Positions 8,107 to 17,096 of a stretch of DNA of 64,000 nucleotides are shown here, piece after piece. This DNA is from an uncultured Christensenella sp. (GTDB lineage Bacteria > Bacillota > Clostridia > Christensenellales > Borkfalkiaceae): assembly GCA_910577375.1 (NCBI GenBank), contig CAJTLT010000002.1:62001-126000 (forward strand), given 5' to 3'. The notes under the pieces are model-generated. The model had not been told where the DNA came from. It worked only from the letters and a program-made list of their open reading frames with translations, and did not search any database. A program made the translations under genes and the position numbers. The number at the start of each line of letters is the position of its first letter. The first letter of the stretch is position 1.

Positions 8107-9426
8107 ATGAAACACAAAAAACTGTTTATAGCGTTCACTGCGGTTTTTACCGTTCTGCTGGCGCTGGTAATCTTTATAATGATTTGGATATGGGGCGACA
8201 GTTACAAAAGCAACGACAGATTCGACGGCTTCGAAGATTACCGCAAAGAAATTCAGATACCCGGTCTTAAAGACGGCGCTTGCCCTCAAGGCATAGGAAA
8301 TTACCGCGCAAAATATACCGTCAAGGATGAAAACGGCAACCCCGTTACAGACGCAAACGGAAAAGAAACCACGGCGACGCAGGATTACTTTTTTATCAGC
8401 GCTTATTTCGATAAACAGCCCTCCCGCATTTACGTGGTAGGCAATACCACGGGGCTTGTAGGTTACGTTACTCTTAAAAACACAGACGGTTCATACAATA
8501 ACGAGCATTGCGGCGGAGTCGCAACAAACGGCTACACTCTTTGGGTTGCGTCTGGCAAAAAAGTTCTTGTAGCATCAAAGAAAAACTCCACAAGCACAGA
8601 CAACATTGCTTACGATATAATCAAAGCCGCCGAAGAAAACGGAGAACTGCAATTCACATCCGAATTCCACGCAAACCTCAACGCGGCGTTCTGCTTCTTT
8701 TACGACGCCGACGGCGACCCTGCAAACCGCAGCTATAACGACAGATTTTATGTAGGCGAATTTTACCGCAGCGGAAATTACGAAACGGATAAAAAACACC
8801 ACCTTACAACTCCGAACGGAAACGAAAACAAAGCGTTTATGTACGAGTACAATATTTCCACTTCGGAAAACGATTACGGCCTTACCACTCTTACGGCGGA
8901 CAACCTTTCTGGCAAAAACGTAGTTCCGAGAATTCAGGCGATTTATTCGATTACAGACCAGATTCAGGGCGTTGCAAGAACAAAAGACACGTCGGACAGC
9001 AGCAACGGCAACACATGGAAAGGCGGCGTAGTTCTTTCCCAAAGCTACGGGCTTGCAAATTCGCATATCCTCTACTACGACTGGGCTAAGATAACAAAAA
9101 CAGACAGCGGCAACAGAACTTCTTACAAAGATTTAACTTATAAAAACGAAAAGGGCGACGACGTAAAATACGCGCGTTTCGAATATGAAGGAATAACCAC
9201 GAACAGCGGCGCTCCTTACTATTATACAAACAGCGACCTTTACGTTTATTACGTTGACGATTCCAAAATACTCAACAACTACTCCATACCCTCCATGTCG
9301 GAGGGAATGTGCGTTATCAACGACAGAGTTTACGTTTTATTCGAGTCGGGCGCAAACAAATACAAAACGTTTGTAAGAGAAGTTTTAAACCACGTTTACA
9401 GCTTTATCCCCCGCAACAAAAAGTAA
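8107..9426 (+). CDS. Exported, N-terminally anchored protein of unknown function (439 aa)
   Basis: The product begins with a basic stretch and one long hydrophobic helix (residues about 6-30, ending MIWIW), so the remaining 400 residues are probably outside the cell as a signal-anchored domain. That domain is rich in Tyr, Asn, Asp and Gly with alternating beta-like segments (for example RIYVVGNTTGLVGYVTL and FYVGEFYRSGNYET), which suggests a beta-propeller or similar all-beta fold. I see no catalytic motif. The ATG at 8107 fits the hydrophobic start and an AAAAGGC site; the upstream in-frame start at 8071 overlaps the promoter region and is rejected. Ends at a strong terminator. Confidence 0.7.
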   Translation: MKHKKLFIAFTAVFTVLLALVIFIMIWIWGDSYKSNDRFDGFEDYRKEIQIPGLKDGACPQGIGNYRAKYTVKDENGNPVTDANGKETTATQDYFFISAYFDKQPSRIYVVGNTTGLVGYVTLKNTDGSYNNEHCGGVATNGYTLWVASGKKVLVASKKNSTSTDNIAYDIIKAAEENGELQFTSEFHANLNAAFCFFYDADGDPANRSYNDRFYVGEFYRSGNYETDKKHHLTTPNGNENKAFMYEYNISTSENDYGLTTLTADNLSGKNVVPRIQAIYSITDQIQGVARTKDTSDSSNGNTWKGGVVLSQSYGLANSHILYYDWAKITKTDSGNRTSYKDLTYKNEKGDDVKYARFEYEGITTNSGAPYYYTNSDLYVYYVDDSKILNNYSIPSMSEGMCVINDRVYVLFESGANKYKTFVREVLNHVYSFIPRNKK

Positions 9427-9438
9427 TTCAATCTATAA

Positions 9439-9470
9439 AAGCCCCTCCGCGGAATACCGCGGAGGGGCTT
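9439..9470. terminator. Intrinsic terminator
   Basis: A hairpin with a 14-bp stem (AAGCCCCTCCGCGG and its complement) and an AATA loop, then GTTTTTT. It separates convergent genes ending at 9426 (plus) and 9486 (minus). Confidence 0.85.
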
Positions 9471-9485
9471 GTTTTTTATATCTGT

Positions 9486-10853
9486 TTATTTGCAAAAAGC
9501 AAGGCACGCTTTATAAAGCGAATAAACGTCGGCTTTTGAAATAAGCTCGTAAGGCGCGTGCATCGAAAGCACGGGAACGCCTACGTCAACGGTATCTATG
9601 CCGAGGTTTGCAATAAATTTTGCAACCGTTCCGCCTCCGCCGATATCAACCGCGCCGAGCTCTCCCGTTTGCCAGTAAACGCCGTTGTCTTCGAATATAT
9701 CGCGTATCCAGCCCATAAATTCCGCGTCCGCGTCGTTGGTCGAGCTCTTGCCGCGCGCTCCCGTATATTTTGAAACAGCCGCGCCGCAGTTTATAAACGT
9801 TGTGTTTCTCTTTTCATAAGCAGAGGCGAAAGCGGGGTCATACGCCGCCGTAACGTCTGCGGAAATACATTTTGAATTATATCTTACTTCAATGGGATTA
9901 GCTCCGAAAGAAGCCGCAATCGTTTCGATAACGTCGGAAATAACCTTTGACTGCATTCCCGTAGTTCCGTCGCTGCCTACTTCCTCTTTATCCGCAAATA
10001 CCGCAACAAGCGTGTGGGGAGAATTGCTGTCAAAAAGCGCGCACATTTCGGGATATGCACAAACCTTGTCGTCGTGACCGTATGCGGAAATAAGAGCGCC
10101 GTCAAAACCTACGTCGCGCGCCTTGCCCGCAGGAACAAAGCAAAGCTCCGAACATTGCAAATCCACTTCCGTAAAACCGTATTTTTTGTTCAACAGATTG
10201 AGAACCGCAGTTTTTACAGCTTCTTTGTCCTCTTCGTCCTCAACGGAAGGCAGTCCGCCTATAACCGCGTTAAGGCTTTCGCCGTCAATCGCTTTGCCGA
10301 GCGGCTTCGCGCTCTGTTCCGCTCCAAGGTGGGGCAGAATGTCGGTAATATAGAAAATAGGGTCGTTTTCATCTTCGCCGACGCAGATTTCCTTTCTTTC
10401 GCCGCCGCGCAGCATAACAACGCCGTGTAATGCAAGCGGCAACGCCGTCCACTGATATTTTTTAATTCCGCCGTAATAGTGCGTTTTGAGATAGCAAAGC
10501 CCGCTGTCCTCGAACATGGGGTTGGGTTTCAAATCAAGTCTGGGCGAATCCACGTGCGCAACCATAATTCTTACGCCGTCCTTCGCAACGTCTTCCGTTC
10601 CCACCTTGATTAAAAACACGTTTTTGTGTCTGTTTATAAAATAACGTTTATCGCCCGCTTTGAGCTTTTCAGAAAAAGAAAAAGGCTTGAACCCCTGTTC
10701 TTCCGCAAGTTTTTTCGCCGTAACCGCCGCGTCGCGTTCGGTCTTAGAACTATCCAAAAACTTTTTATATCCTTCGGCGAAAGAGTATATTTTTTCAAGC
10801 TCTTTGCCGTCGGCTTCTTTATAAACGTTTTTACGCGTATATTTTAAATCCAT
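9486..10853 (-). CDS. M18 family aspartyl/leucyl aminopeptidase
   Basis: A cytoplasmic dinuclear zinc aminopeptidase that trims N-terminal residues from peptides. The 455-residue length is typical. The expected metal and catalytic residues are visible: His100-Val-Asp in MVAHVDSPRLD, GHDDKVCAY, the Glu pair in FADKEEVGSDGTTG, the Asp in CISADVTAAYD, and the C-terminal His in VLSMHAPYE. AAGGAGA precedes the ATG and an essentially consensus promoter lies upstream. It stands alone between a terminator and a divergent regulator gene. Confidence 0.93.
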   Translation of the reverse strand: MDLKYTRKNVYKEADGKELEKIYSFAEGYKKFLDSSKTERDAAVTAKKLAEEQGFKPFSFSEKLKAGDKRYFINRHKNVFLIKVGTEDVAKDGVRIMVAHVDSPRLDLKPNPMFEDSGLCYLKTHYYGGIKKYQWTALPLALHGVVMLRGGERKEICVGEDENDPIFYITDILPHLGAEQSAKPLGKAIDGESLNAVIGGLPSVEDEEDKEAVKTAVLNLLNKKYGFTEVDLQCSELCFVPAGKARDVGFDGALISAYGHDDKVCAYPEMCALFDSNSPHTLVAVFADKEEVGSDGTTGMQSKVISDVIETIAASFGANPIEVRYNSKCISADVTAAYDPAFASAYEKRNTTFINCGAAVSKYTGARGKSSTNDADAEFMGWIRDIFEDNGVYWQTGELGAVDIGGGGTVAKFIANLGIDTVDVGVPVLSMHAPYELISKADVYSLYKACLAFCK

Positions 10854-10883
10854 AATAATTTCTCCTTGTATATTTTCCCTTAT

Positions 10884-10912
10884 ATTATAATTTGGCTTAA
10901 TGCCGTTGTCAA
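10884..10912 (-). promoter_or_regulatory. Consensus promoter of the M18 aminopeptidase
   Basis: Minus strand TTGACA (10907-10912), 17-bp spacer, TATAAT (10884-10889): an exact sigma-A consensus. Predicted start near 10877, 24 nt before the ATG. Confidence 0.8.
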
Positions 10913-11243
10913 GAATATTAAAGCCCGCGCACCGCGGCGCACAGGCTTTTGCAAAATAGTTTCATTCCGCTTTGAAATTATTTTCTCTCGTCGCCTTGAA
11001 AACCAGCAAAAAACTTGCGGGCAACGGCATATTTACATATGATAAACCAAAGCATTACCGCAGTTTTCCGCTTGATATTCGCAATATTTTAATTAAAAAT
11101 AATGCCGTTTTTACCCTAAAATACCTCAAAAACCGTAATATATCGTTTGATTTTGTCATATTTAACTATTTTATTGACTTTATTTTGAAATTCTTATAGT
11201 TAGATTTTGGTATACTTACTTTATTATAGGAGGTACACGGGAA
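10913..11243. other. AT-rich intergenic region
   Basis: About 330 bp between divergent genes. It holds the upstream flank of the aminopeptidase promoter, a short imperfect GC-rich inverted repeat near 10920-10953 and, at 11228-11234, the AGGAGGT site of the XRE gene. TATACT at 11211-11216 could be its -10 box, but no well-spaced -35 accompanies it. The only open frame (10972-11199) has no ribosome-binding site and an unlikely composition. Confidence 0.5.
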
Positions 11244-11561
11244 ATGGACGTTATCAAAAAGCTTAACAAACTCAGGCTTGAACGCAATATGAGCGTTTAT
11301 CGTTTAGCCGAGCTTTCGGGCATAAACCAGTCTACGCTGGCAAACACTTTTTCCCGCGGGACGGTGCCGTCGGTGTATAATCTGGAAACTATGTGCGATA
11401 CTCTGGGATGCACTCTGGCTCAGTTTTTCACGGAAGACGAAGAATATATGGAACTGACCCCGCAGGAAATAAAATTTATGCTCAATTACAGAAGACTGCC
11501 CGAATCGCTGAAAATTTCAATAGCCGATATAGTTAACACGATACCCGGCATACAAAACTAA
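11244..11561 (+). CDS. XRE-family helix-turn-helix regulator (105 aa)
   Basis: A small DNA-binding protein. Residues about 5-62 form a typical XRE/Cro helix-turn-helix: LNKLRLERNMSVYRLAELSG, then INQSTLANTFSRGTVPS as turn and recognition helix, then LETMCDTLGCTLAQFF. A helical tail of about 35 residues (TPQEIKFMLNYRRLPESL) may dimerise it. AGGAGGT sits 9 nt before the ATG. It stands alone; targets are unknown. Confidence 0.88.
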   Translation: MDVIKKLNKLRLERNMSVYRLAELSGINQSTLANTFSRGTVPSVYNLETMCDTLGCTLAQFFTEDEEYMELTPQEIKFMLNYRRLPESLKISIADIVNTIPGIQN

Positions 11562-11867
11562 TCTTTGCGCCGCCGAACAATAAATACATATTTTCAGCCG
11601 CATATACCGTAAAAAAAATCAAGGTTACCACACCTTTTCCGCCTCCGTAAAACAATATTTCCAAACAAAATAAAAACCGTGCGCACCGCTTTTGCGGGCT
11701 TTTTTTATGTTCCCGACAAAGATTACGCCCGACCCGCAAAACTTATTTTCCGCGGTTTTACGGCGGCAATGCAAATATTTATATCGCCGCTTTTAACAGA
11801 CGAAAACACACTGCCCGCAATTAAGTAAAAAAATATTGAAAAATTTCAAAAAAGCGGGCTTATACAA
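11562..11867. other. Intergenic region without a supported gene
   Basis: About 300 bp between the XRE gene and the Gx transporter promoter. A weak hairpin CCGC-TTTT-GCGG followed by CTTTTTTT near 11689-11707 may terminate the XRE transcript. Otherwise I see nothing that I can support. Confidence 0.4.
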
Positions 11868-11896
11868 TTTACTAATTATATAATTTAGTGTATAAT
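11868..11896 (+). promoter_or_regulatory. Promoter giving a probably leaderless Gx transporter/Rnf transcript
   Basis: TTTACT (11868-11873), 17-bp spacer, TATAAT (11891-11896). The predicted start at about 11903 is only 3 nt before the ATG at 11906, and there is no Shine-Dalgarno sequence. Confidence 0.65.
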
Positions 11897-11905
11897 CACA
11901 TTATT

Positions 11906-12448
11906 ATGAGCACAGCGAAAAAAACAGCCGTTCTGGCGATATTCACGGGGCTTAGCCTTATAATGTTCATAATAGAAAGCTTATTCCCGCCGATGATAAT
12001 TCCGGGCGCCAAACCGGGGCTTGCAAACATCTTTTCGTTTGCGGCGCTGATAATGTATTCGCCGCTCGAAGCTTTTGCGGTTGTTGCGGTACGCACGCTG
12101 CTCGGCTCTTTTTATGCAGGAAACGTTTCTATGCTCTTATACAGCTTTACGGGCGGAATAGTTTCCATGGCGGTTTCTTCTGTTCTTATGTACGTTGCGT
12201 ATCCACGCATTTCGGTAATGGCTGTTTCCATAACCGCGGCGGTTGCGCATAACATAACGCAAAATATCGTTTTCGTATTTTTATCGGGTTCGGTTCTGAT
12301 GTTCGGATATATGCCATACCTTGTACTTCTCGGCATACTTTCCGGCGCGGCCGTCGGCGGAGTTACAATGCTCCTGTTCAGAGGCGTTCCGCAGAACGTT
12401 TTCGAAAAAATGATAAAAGAAAAAAATAAAAGTAAAAAATCCTTATAA
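11906..12448 (+). CDS. Gx transporter family protein (heptaprenyl diphosphate synthase component I-like)
   Basis: An integral membrane protein of 180 residues with about five hydrophobic segments. Family hallmarks are the N-terminal region FPPMIIPGAKPGLANIF and repeated small-residue helices (LLYSFTGGIVSMAVS). Genes of this family commonly accompany Rnf, NusG-II and ApbE genes, as here. The transported molecule is not established. The C-terminus is Lys-rich (KEKNKSKKSL). The GTG at 11888 is in frame but overlaps the -10 box, so the ATG at 11906 is chosen. rnfC starts 14 nt after the stop, so it is probably the first gene of the Rnf operon. Confidence 0.85.
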   Translation: MSTAKKTAVLAIFTGLSLIMFIIESLFPPMIIPGAKPGLANIFSFAALIMYSPLEAFAVVAVRTLLGSFYAGNVSMLLYSFTGGIVSMAVSSVLMYVAYPRISVMAVSITAAVAHNITQNIVFVFLSGSVLMFGYMPYLVLLGILSGAAVGGVTMLLFRGVPQNVFEKMIKEKNKSKKSL

Positions 12449-12462
12449 AACGGAGGTTAAAT

Positions 12463-13767
12463 TTGAAAGCAGTAAAAGGAAAGTACTACTTCGGCGGCAT
12501 TCACCCGAAGGGCGCAAAAGAGTTAAGCTCTTCCCGTCCCCTCGAAGTTATGCCGGAACCGGAAATGGTAGCCGTTTCCACTTTGCAGTCGCTCGGCAAT
12601 CCCGCCGTTCCCGTAGTTTCCGCGGGACAAGCGGTCAAAGAGGGCGAGTTAATCGCAAAAGCGGACGGAGCCGTCTCTTCCGACGTGTTTGCGAGCGTTG
12701 CGGGTACGGTTGAGGAAATCAAAGAAAAAACAGGTTCGGGCGGCGTAAAAGAAACGTTTATCGTTATCAAAACGCAGAGTGGCGGAGAAAAATTCCGTTT
12801 CCCCGCGCTCAGCGACCCTACGGCGGAAGAAATCAAAGAACGCATCCGCGACTGCGGCGTCGTTGGTCTCGGCGGAGCGGGCTTCCCCACTGCGGTTAAG
12901 GTTACCCCCAAAACTCCCGTGGATACGTTGATTATCAACGGCGCGGAGTGCGAACCTTATCTCACATGCGACCACCGCCTTATGCTTGAAAAAACGGAAG
13001 AAATCGTGCGCGGCGCAAGATACGTTGCAAAAGCGCTTAACGTTTCTAATATCATTATCGGCATAGAAGCCAACAAACCCGACGCGATTAAGCTTTTCGA
13101 ACCTTATGAGGATATCAAAGTCGTTATCTTACGCAAACAATACCCTATGGGCGGAGAAAAACAGCTCATTTACGTAACCACGGGCAAAAAAGTCGGCTTA
13201 GGCAAGCTTCCCGCAGATTACGGAGTTGTGGTCCAGAACGTAGCAACGTGTTTTGCCGTTTGCGAAGCAGTCGAACAAGGCAAACCTCTTTATGAAAGAG
13301 TTGTAACCGTTTCTGGCAAAGCCGTAAAAGAGCCTAAAAACCTTTGGGTAAAGGTCGGCGCTTCCGTACAGGACATAGTCGATTACTGCGGCGGCGAAAG
13401 CGAAACGCCCAAAAAGGTAATTCAGGGCGGACCGATGACGGGCGTTGCAATGGCAGACTATGAAAATTATATACACAAAACCACTTCGGGCGTATTGCTC
13501 CTTTCCGCAAAAGAAGCGGCGGCGGACGAACCCACCCCCTGCCTCAACTGCGGCAAGTGCGCCGACGTGTGCCCGATGCACCTTATGCCTATGAACACCG
13601 CGTTCTATTCCGCGGCGGGCGATTTCGACGCGGCGGCTAAATACGGAAACGTTTCCTACTGCATCGAATGCGGCGCGTGCGAATACGTTTGCCCCGCAAA
13701 ACGCCCCTTAATTCAGGCGATACGCAAAACGAAGGCTGAACTTCGCAAAACCAAACAAGGAGAATGA
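12463..13767 (+). CDS. rnfC: Rnf complex subunit RnfC (NADH-binding, two 4Fe-4S clusters)
   Basis: RnfC is the peripheral subunit that exchanges electrons with NAD(H) in the ferredoxin:NAD oxidoreductase that pumps Na+ or H+. The 434-residue product has an N-terminal barrel-sandwich region (KYYFGGIHPKGAKE), the nucleotide-binding stretch GLGGAGFPTAVK (136-147) and two cluster motifs: Cys360/363/366/370 and Cys400/403/406/410. The start is TTG at 12463, supported by GGAGG at 12452-12456 and by the invariant N-terminus. It lacks the long Ala/Lys-rich tail of enterobacterial RnfC, as in other Clostridia. rnfD follows 3 nt later. Confidence 0.96.
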   Translation: MKAVKGKYYFGGIHPKGAKELSSSRPLEVMPEPEMVAVSTLQSLGNPAVPVVSAGQAVKEGELIAKADGAVSSDVFASVAGTVEEIKEKTGSGGVKETFIVIKTQSGGEKFRFPALSDPTAEEIKERIRDCGVVGLGGAGFPTAVKVTPKTPVDTLIINGAECEPYLTCDHRLMLEKTEEIVRGARYVAKALNVSNIIIGIEANKPDAIKLFEPYEDIKVVILRKQYPMGGEKQLIYVTTGKKVGLGKLPADYGVVVQNVATCFAVCEAVEQGKPLYERVVTVSGKAVKEPKNLWVKVGASVQDIVDYCGGESETPKKVIQGGPMTGVAMADYENYIHKTTSGVLLLSAKEAAADEPTPCLNCGKCADVCPMHLMPMNTAFYSAAGDFDAAAKYGNVSYCIECGACEYVCPAKRPLIQAIRKTKAELRKTKQGE

Positions 13768-13770
13768 TAA

Positions 13771-14826
13771 ATGGATAATACGGTCGTTATTTCCACTCCT
13801 CCCCACGTTAAATCCAAAAGAACAACGCGCGGCATAATGATTGACGTTTGCATCGCGCTTGCACCCGCGGCGGGAGCGGGTCTGGTGTTCTTCGGCTGGC
13901 TTGCTCTTATGATTGAGCTTGTCGCGGTAGGCGCGTGCGTGGTCACGGAGTTCGTTTATTTCTTTATCGCAAACAAAGGCTTTTCAAACAAGTGCAAAGA
14001 CGCGGGCAAGGTTTGCCTGAGATGGTGGAAACAGTTTGATTTCACTTCCGTCGTTACGGGGCTTATTCTTGCGCTTATCCTTCCCGCATCCGCAAAGTGG
14101 TACGAAGTATTAATCGGAAGCATCTTTGCAATAGCGGTTGTCAAAATGCTTTTCGGCGGCACGGGCAAAAACCTTGTAAACCCCGCGGCGGCAGGGCGCG
14201 TGTTTATGTTTTTAAGCTTTGCGCTCACAACTTATACCGCGGCGCAAATACCCGCGCTCGACTTTGACAGCGGAATATTCACCGACGCAACAAACCTCCA
14301 CTGGCTGTTGCCTTCCGAAGGCAACCCCGCCACAAAAATAACCGTTTTGGATTTATTCCTCGGCACGGGCGTTGCGGGCTGTATAGGAGAAACCTGCAAA
14401 GCCGCGATACTTTTGGGTTACGTTTATCTTGCTATAAGAAACGTAATCAAATGGTGGCAGCCCCTCCTCTTCATAGCCGTTTTCGGATTTACCGCTGTGT
14501 TTATGTCCGGATTCACATACATAGCTACGGGCGGATACATTTACAACATGGAACTCTTCCTCCCCCACATTTTCTCGGGCGGCGTGCTGTTCGGCGCGGT
14601 GTTTATGTTCCCCGACTATGTAACTTCTCCCAAAGGAGTTTACGGCCAGATAGTTTATTACGTAGCCGCGGCGATACTGATTGCCGTTCTGAGATATTTC
14701 ACAAGGCTCGAAGTTACGTCGTTCGTAATCATGCTTATGAACCTCTTTGTTCCTCTTATTGATAAATACATAATCCAAAGACCCTTCGGTTTCAAAAAAG
14801 TAAAAACCCAAAAGGAGGGCAAATAA
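13771..14826 (+). CDS. rnfD: Rnf complex subunit RnfD (membrane, flavin-binding)
   Basis: RnfD/NqrB-type membrane subunit of 351 residues with about nine hydrophobic segments. Family motifs are present: GLILALILPASAKWYE, FGGTGKNLVNPAAAGRVF, GCIGETCKAAILLG, and SGGVLFGAVFMFPDYVTSP. In characterised homologues an FMN is covalently bound to a Thr in a S/T-G-A-T motif. The matching region here reads T171-D172-A173-T174-N, with Asp in place of Gly, so the acceptor Thr may be kept in an altered context. AAGGAG is 8 nt upstream of the ATG. rnfG follows immediately. Confidence 0.95.
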   Translation: MDNTVVISTPPHVKSKRTTRGIMIDVCIALAPAAGAGLVFFGWLALMIELVAVGACVVTEFVYFFIANKGFSNKCKDAGKVCLRWWKQFDFTSVVTGLILALILPASAKWYEVLIGSIFAIAVVKMLFGGTGKNLVNPAAAGRVFMFLSFALTTYTAAQIPALDFDSGIFTDATNLHWLLPSEGNPATKITVLDLFLGTGVAGCIGETCKAAILLGYVYLAIRNVIKWWQPLLFIAVFGFTAVFMSGFTYIATGGYIYNMELFLPHIFSGGVLFGAVFMFPDYVTSPKGVYGQIVYYVAAAILIAVLRYFTRLEVTSFVIMLMNLFVPLIDKYIIQRPFGFKKVKTQKEGK

Positions 14827-15837
14827 ATGAGCGTTAAAGAATTTTTCAAAGGCAACGTATTCAAATGCATTATCGCTCTTTTATGCGTACTGCTCGTAAG
14901 CGGAATTTTCCTTACTATTATGAACAGCCTGCTTTACGTAACCGACGAAGAAAGATTTGAAAGAGCCATAAATAAAATTTACGGAAAATCCGTAAAAACG
15001 GAAAGCGTGACGGTCGCGGATTATAACAGCAACGCTACGATAAACGAAGCTTATAAAATCAAAGACGACGGCAACTACCTTGTAAAATCCACCGGCAAAG
15101 GCGGTTTTGAAAACGGAACGGTAACCTGCTGGGTAGTAGTCGAAGTCAAGGGCGGAAAAGTTTCCGGCATCGGCAAAGTCGTTATAGACAGCAACAAAAA
15201 CCAATCCTATATAAGCAAAATATCGCAAAACTTTTTAAACAGTTTTGAAAACAATCCCGCAAAAGACTTCTACTTCACCACTTCCGACGGTTATCTTACA
15301 AGCGGAGCAAGTATGTCGTCAAACGCAATATGCAACGCTGTAAACGGCGCAGTAGATTTCATAAACGCAAAACTCGGAAACCTTGCAGAAGACATTTACG
15401 CAGATTTCGAATATGTTAAAAACATTATAACCAAAGAAACTTCGCACGAATATAACGCCGAAACAAAAGAAGTTATATTCCACATCAAAACAAACGGTTT
15501 CGGAAACGCCATTCAGTTCACAATCGACGTAACCGTAGGCGAAAACGGAATCATCAGCGATTACGACATTATCAAAAACGGTTCGACCAGCGGATACGAA
15601 TCGAAAATGCTTGCTTCCATTCTCGACGGCAGCTTGTTCATAGGCAAAGATATCGAGGGCATCAAAGGCATACTTCAAAACGGTGCGGATTTGGGAACAA
15701 TCGGTTCGCTTAACGGTTCCGACCTTATCACAGGCGCAACGCAATCCAACTATCTCTGCCTGAATGCAGCGGCTTTCGCGGCGGCAAACTACAATACTAT
15801 AATATCAATGGAACAAGGAGGGCAGGAAAATGAATAA
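14827..15837 (+). CDS. rnfG: Rnf complex subunit RnfG with duplicated FMN-binding domain
   Basis: RnfG carries a covalent FMN on the outer face of the membrane. This protein has one N-terminal membrane helix (about 12-36) and then two FMN-binding-type domains, whereas the usual RnfG is about 200 residues with one. The second domain holds the intact ApbE target D299-L-I-T-G-A-T305, with Thr305 the expected acceptor. The first holds T158-S-G-A-S162, so Ser replaces the acceptor Thr. The gene starts where rnfD ends (AAATAAATG) with GGAGGG upstream, and its end overlaps rnfE by 8 nt. Its role in the operon is secure; the function of the first domain is inference. Confidence 0.93.
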   Translation: MSVKEFFKGNVFKCIIALLCVLLVSGIFLTIMNSLLYVTDEERFERAINKIYGKSVKTESVTVADYNSNATINEAYKIKDDGNYLVKSTGKGGFENGTVTCWVVVEVKGGKVSGIGKVVIDSNKNQSYISKISQNFLNSFENNPAKDFYFTTSDGYLTSGASMSSNAICNAVNGAVDFINAKLGNLAEDIYADFEYVKNIITKETSHEYNAETKEVIFHIKTNGFGNAIQFTIDVTVGENGIISDYDIIKNGSTSGYESKMLASILDGSLFIGKDIEGIKGILQNGADLGTIGSLNGSDLITGATQSNYLCLNAAAFAAANYNTIISMEQGGQENE

Positions 15838-16477
15838 GTACAAGAAAATCACTTTAGACGGACTTATTTTCCAAAACCCCACGTTTATGCTTGTTCTGGG
15901 CACGTGCCCTACGCTCGGGCTTATCTCTTCCGCCTTTTCGGCAATGGGTATGGGCTTGACCGTTCTTGTAGTTCTCACTCTTTCGAACATCATAATCTCC
16001 GCGCTGAGAAAAGTTATACCCAACTCCGTGCGCATCCCCTGCTATATCGTAATAATCGCTACACTTGTAACTTTTATGAGAATGTTCCTTGAAAAGTTCC
16101 TCCCCGATTTGTACGACAGCTTAGGCGGTTTCCTTGCGCTCATAGTCGTTAACTGCATAATCCTCGGCAGAGCGGAAGCATACGCAAGCAAAAACGGCGT
16201 TGTCGAATCCGCGGTTGACGGAATTGCAAACGGCTTGGGCTTCACAATCGCACTCACGATAATGGGCATAATCTGCGAATTCCTCGGAAAGGGTTCCCTC
16301 TTCGGCGCGCAGATTATGGATTTCCAAATCGGCATGCTTGCAAAGCCCGCGGGCGCGTTCCTCGTATACGGTATCTGCATTGCGGTTTTCGTATACATAA
16401 TCGATAACTTCGAGCGCGCGCGCAGAGTTAAAGCAAACAAGCTCGCACGTGAAAATCTTTTAAAGGAGGAAGCGTAA
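15830..16477 (+). CDS. rnfE: Rnf complex subunit RnfE
   Basis: A hydrophobic subunit of 215 residues with about six membrane helices that, with RnfA, forms the central membrane pair that binds an iron centre and takes part in ion translocation. Family motifs seen are NPTFMLVLGTCPTLG near the N-terminus and VNCIILGRAEAYASKN in the middle. GGAGGG lies inside the end of rnfG, 9 nt before the ATG. rnfA starts 3 nt after the stop. Confidence 0.95.
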   Translation: MNKYKKITLDGLIFQNPTFMLVLGTCPTLGLISSAFSAMGMGLTVLVVLTLSNIIISALRKVIPNSVRIPCYIVIIATLVTFMRMFLEKFLPDLYDSLGGFLALIVVNCIILGRAEAYASKNGVVESAVDGIANGLGFTIALTIMGIICEFLGKGSLFGAQIMDFQIGMLAKPAGAFLVYGICIAVFVYIIDNFERARRVKANKLARENLLKEEA

Positions 16478-16480
16478 TTT

Positions 16481-17086
16481 ATGGGTACGTTTATCGCTAT
16501 AGTTCTTTCCGCGGTGCTTACAAACAACTTTATCACCGTAAAAACGTACGGCATCTGCCCTTTCCTCGGCGTTTCCAAAAAGACGTCGAGCGCGGCGGGT
16601 ATGGGAATTGCGGTAACCCTGGTCATGCTTTTGGCTACGCTGGTTACATATCCCATTTACACCTACGTTATGGTTCCCCTTCAGATAGAGTTTCTGGAAA
16701 TCATATTCTTTATCTTTATAATAGCTTCTCTCGTGCAGATGCTTGAAAAGATTATACAAAAAGTTTCCCCCTCCCTTTACGGAGCAATGGGCATTTACCT
16801 CCCCTTGATAACAACCAACTGCGCGGTTCTCGGCGTAACCGAACTTCTTATCGGCGATATGTCCGCAATCCTCGGCGAAGGCGTTGCAATGAATATCGGC
16901 TGGGCGGCGCTCTACGCGTTGTTCGCAGGTCTCGGCTTTACCCTCGTTATGATTATAATGAGCGGTATGCGCGAAAAGCTCAATTGCTACAAAACCCCCA
17001 AAGCGCTTGCGGGTTTCCCCATCGCAATGGTAACCGCTTGCTTTATCTGCATGGCGTTCGCCGTGTTCGGCTATATAAGCTTATAG
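16481..17086 (+). CDS. rnfA: Rnf complex subunit RnfA
   Basis: RnfA is the partner of RnfE, also with six predicted helices in 201 residues. The paired conserved stretches FITVKTYGICPFLGVSKK and ITTNCAVLGVTELL carry the cysteines that in NqrD/NqrE and Rnf homologues coordinate an intramembrane iron site. AGGAGG sits 13 nt upstream of the ATG. rnfB follows 10 nt later. Confidence 0.95.
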   Translation: MGTFIAIVLSAVLTNNFITVKTYGICPFLGVSKKTSSAAGMGIAVTLVMLLATLVTYPIYTYVMVPLQIEFLEIIFFIFIIASLVQMLEKIIQKVSPSLYGAMGIYLPLITTNCAVLGVTELLIGDMSAILGEGVAMNIGWAALYALFAGLGFTLVMIIMSGMREKLNCYKTPKALAGFPIAMVTACFICMAFAVFGYISL

Positions 17087-17096
17087 GAGGGAAGAT

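Noticed and set aside
10972..11199. 75-residue open frame on the plus strand
   Set aside because: AT-rich intergenic composition, no ribosome-binding site and no recognisable protein features.
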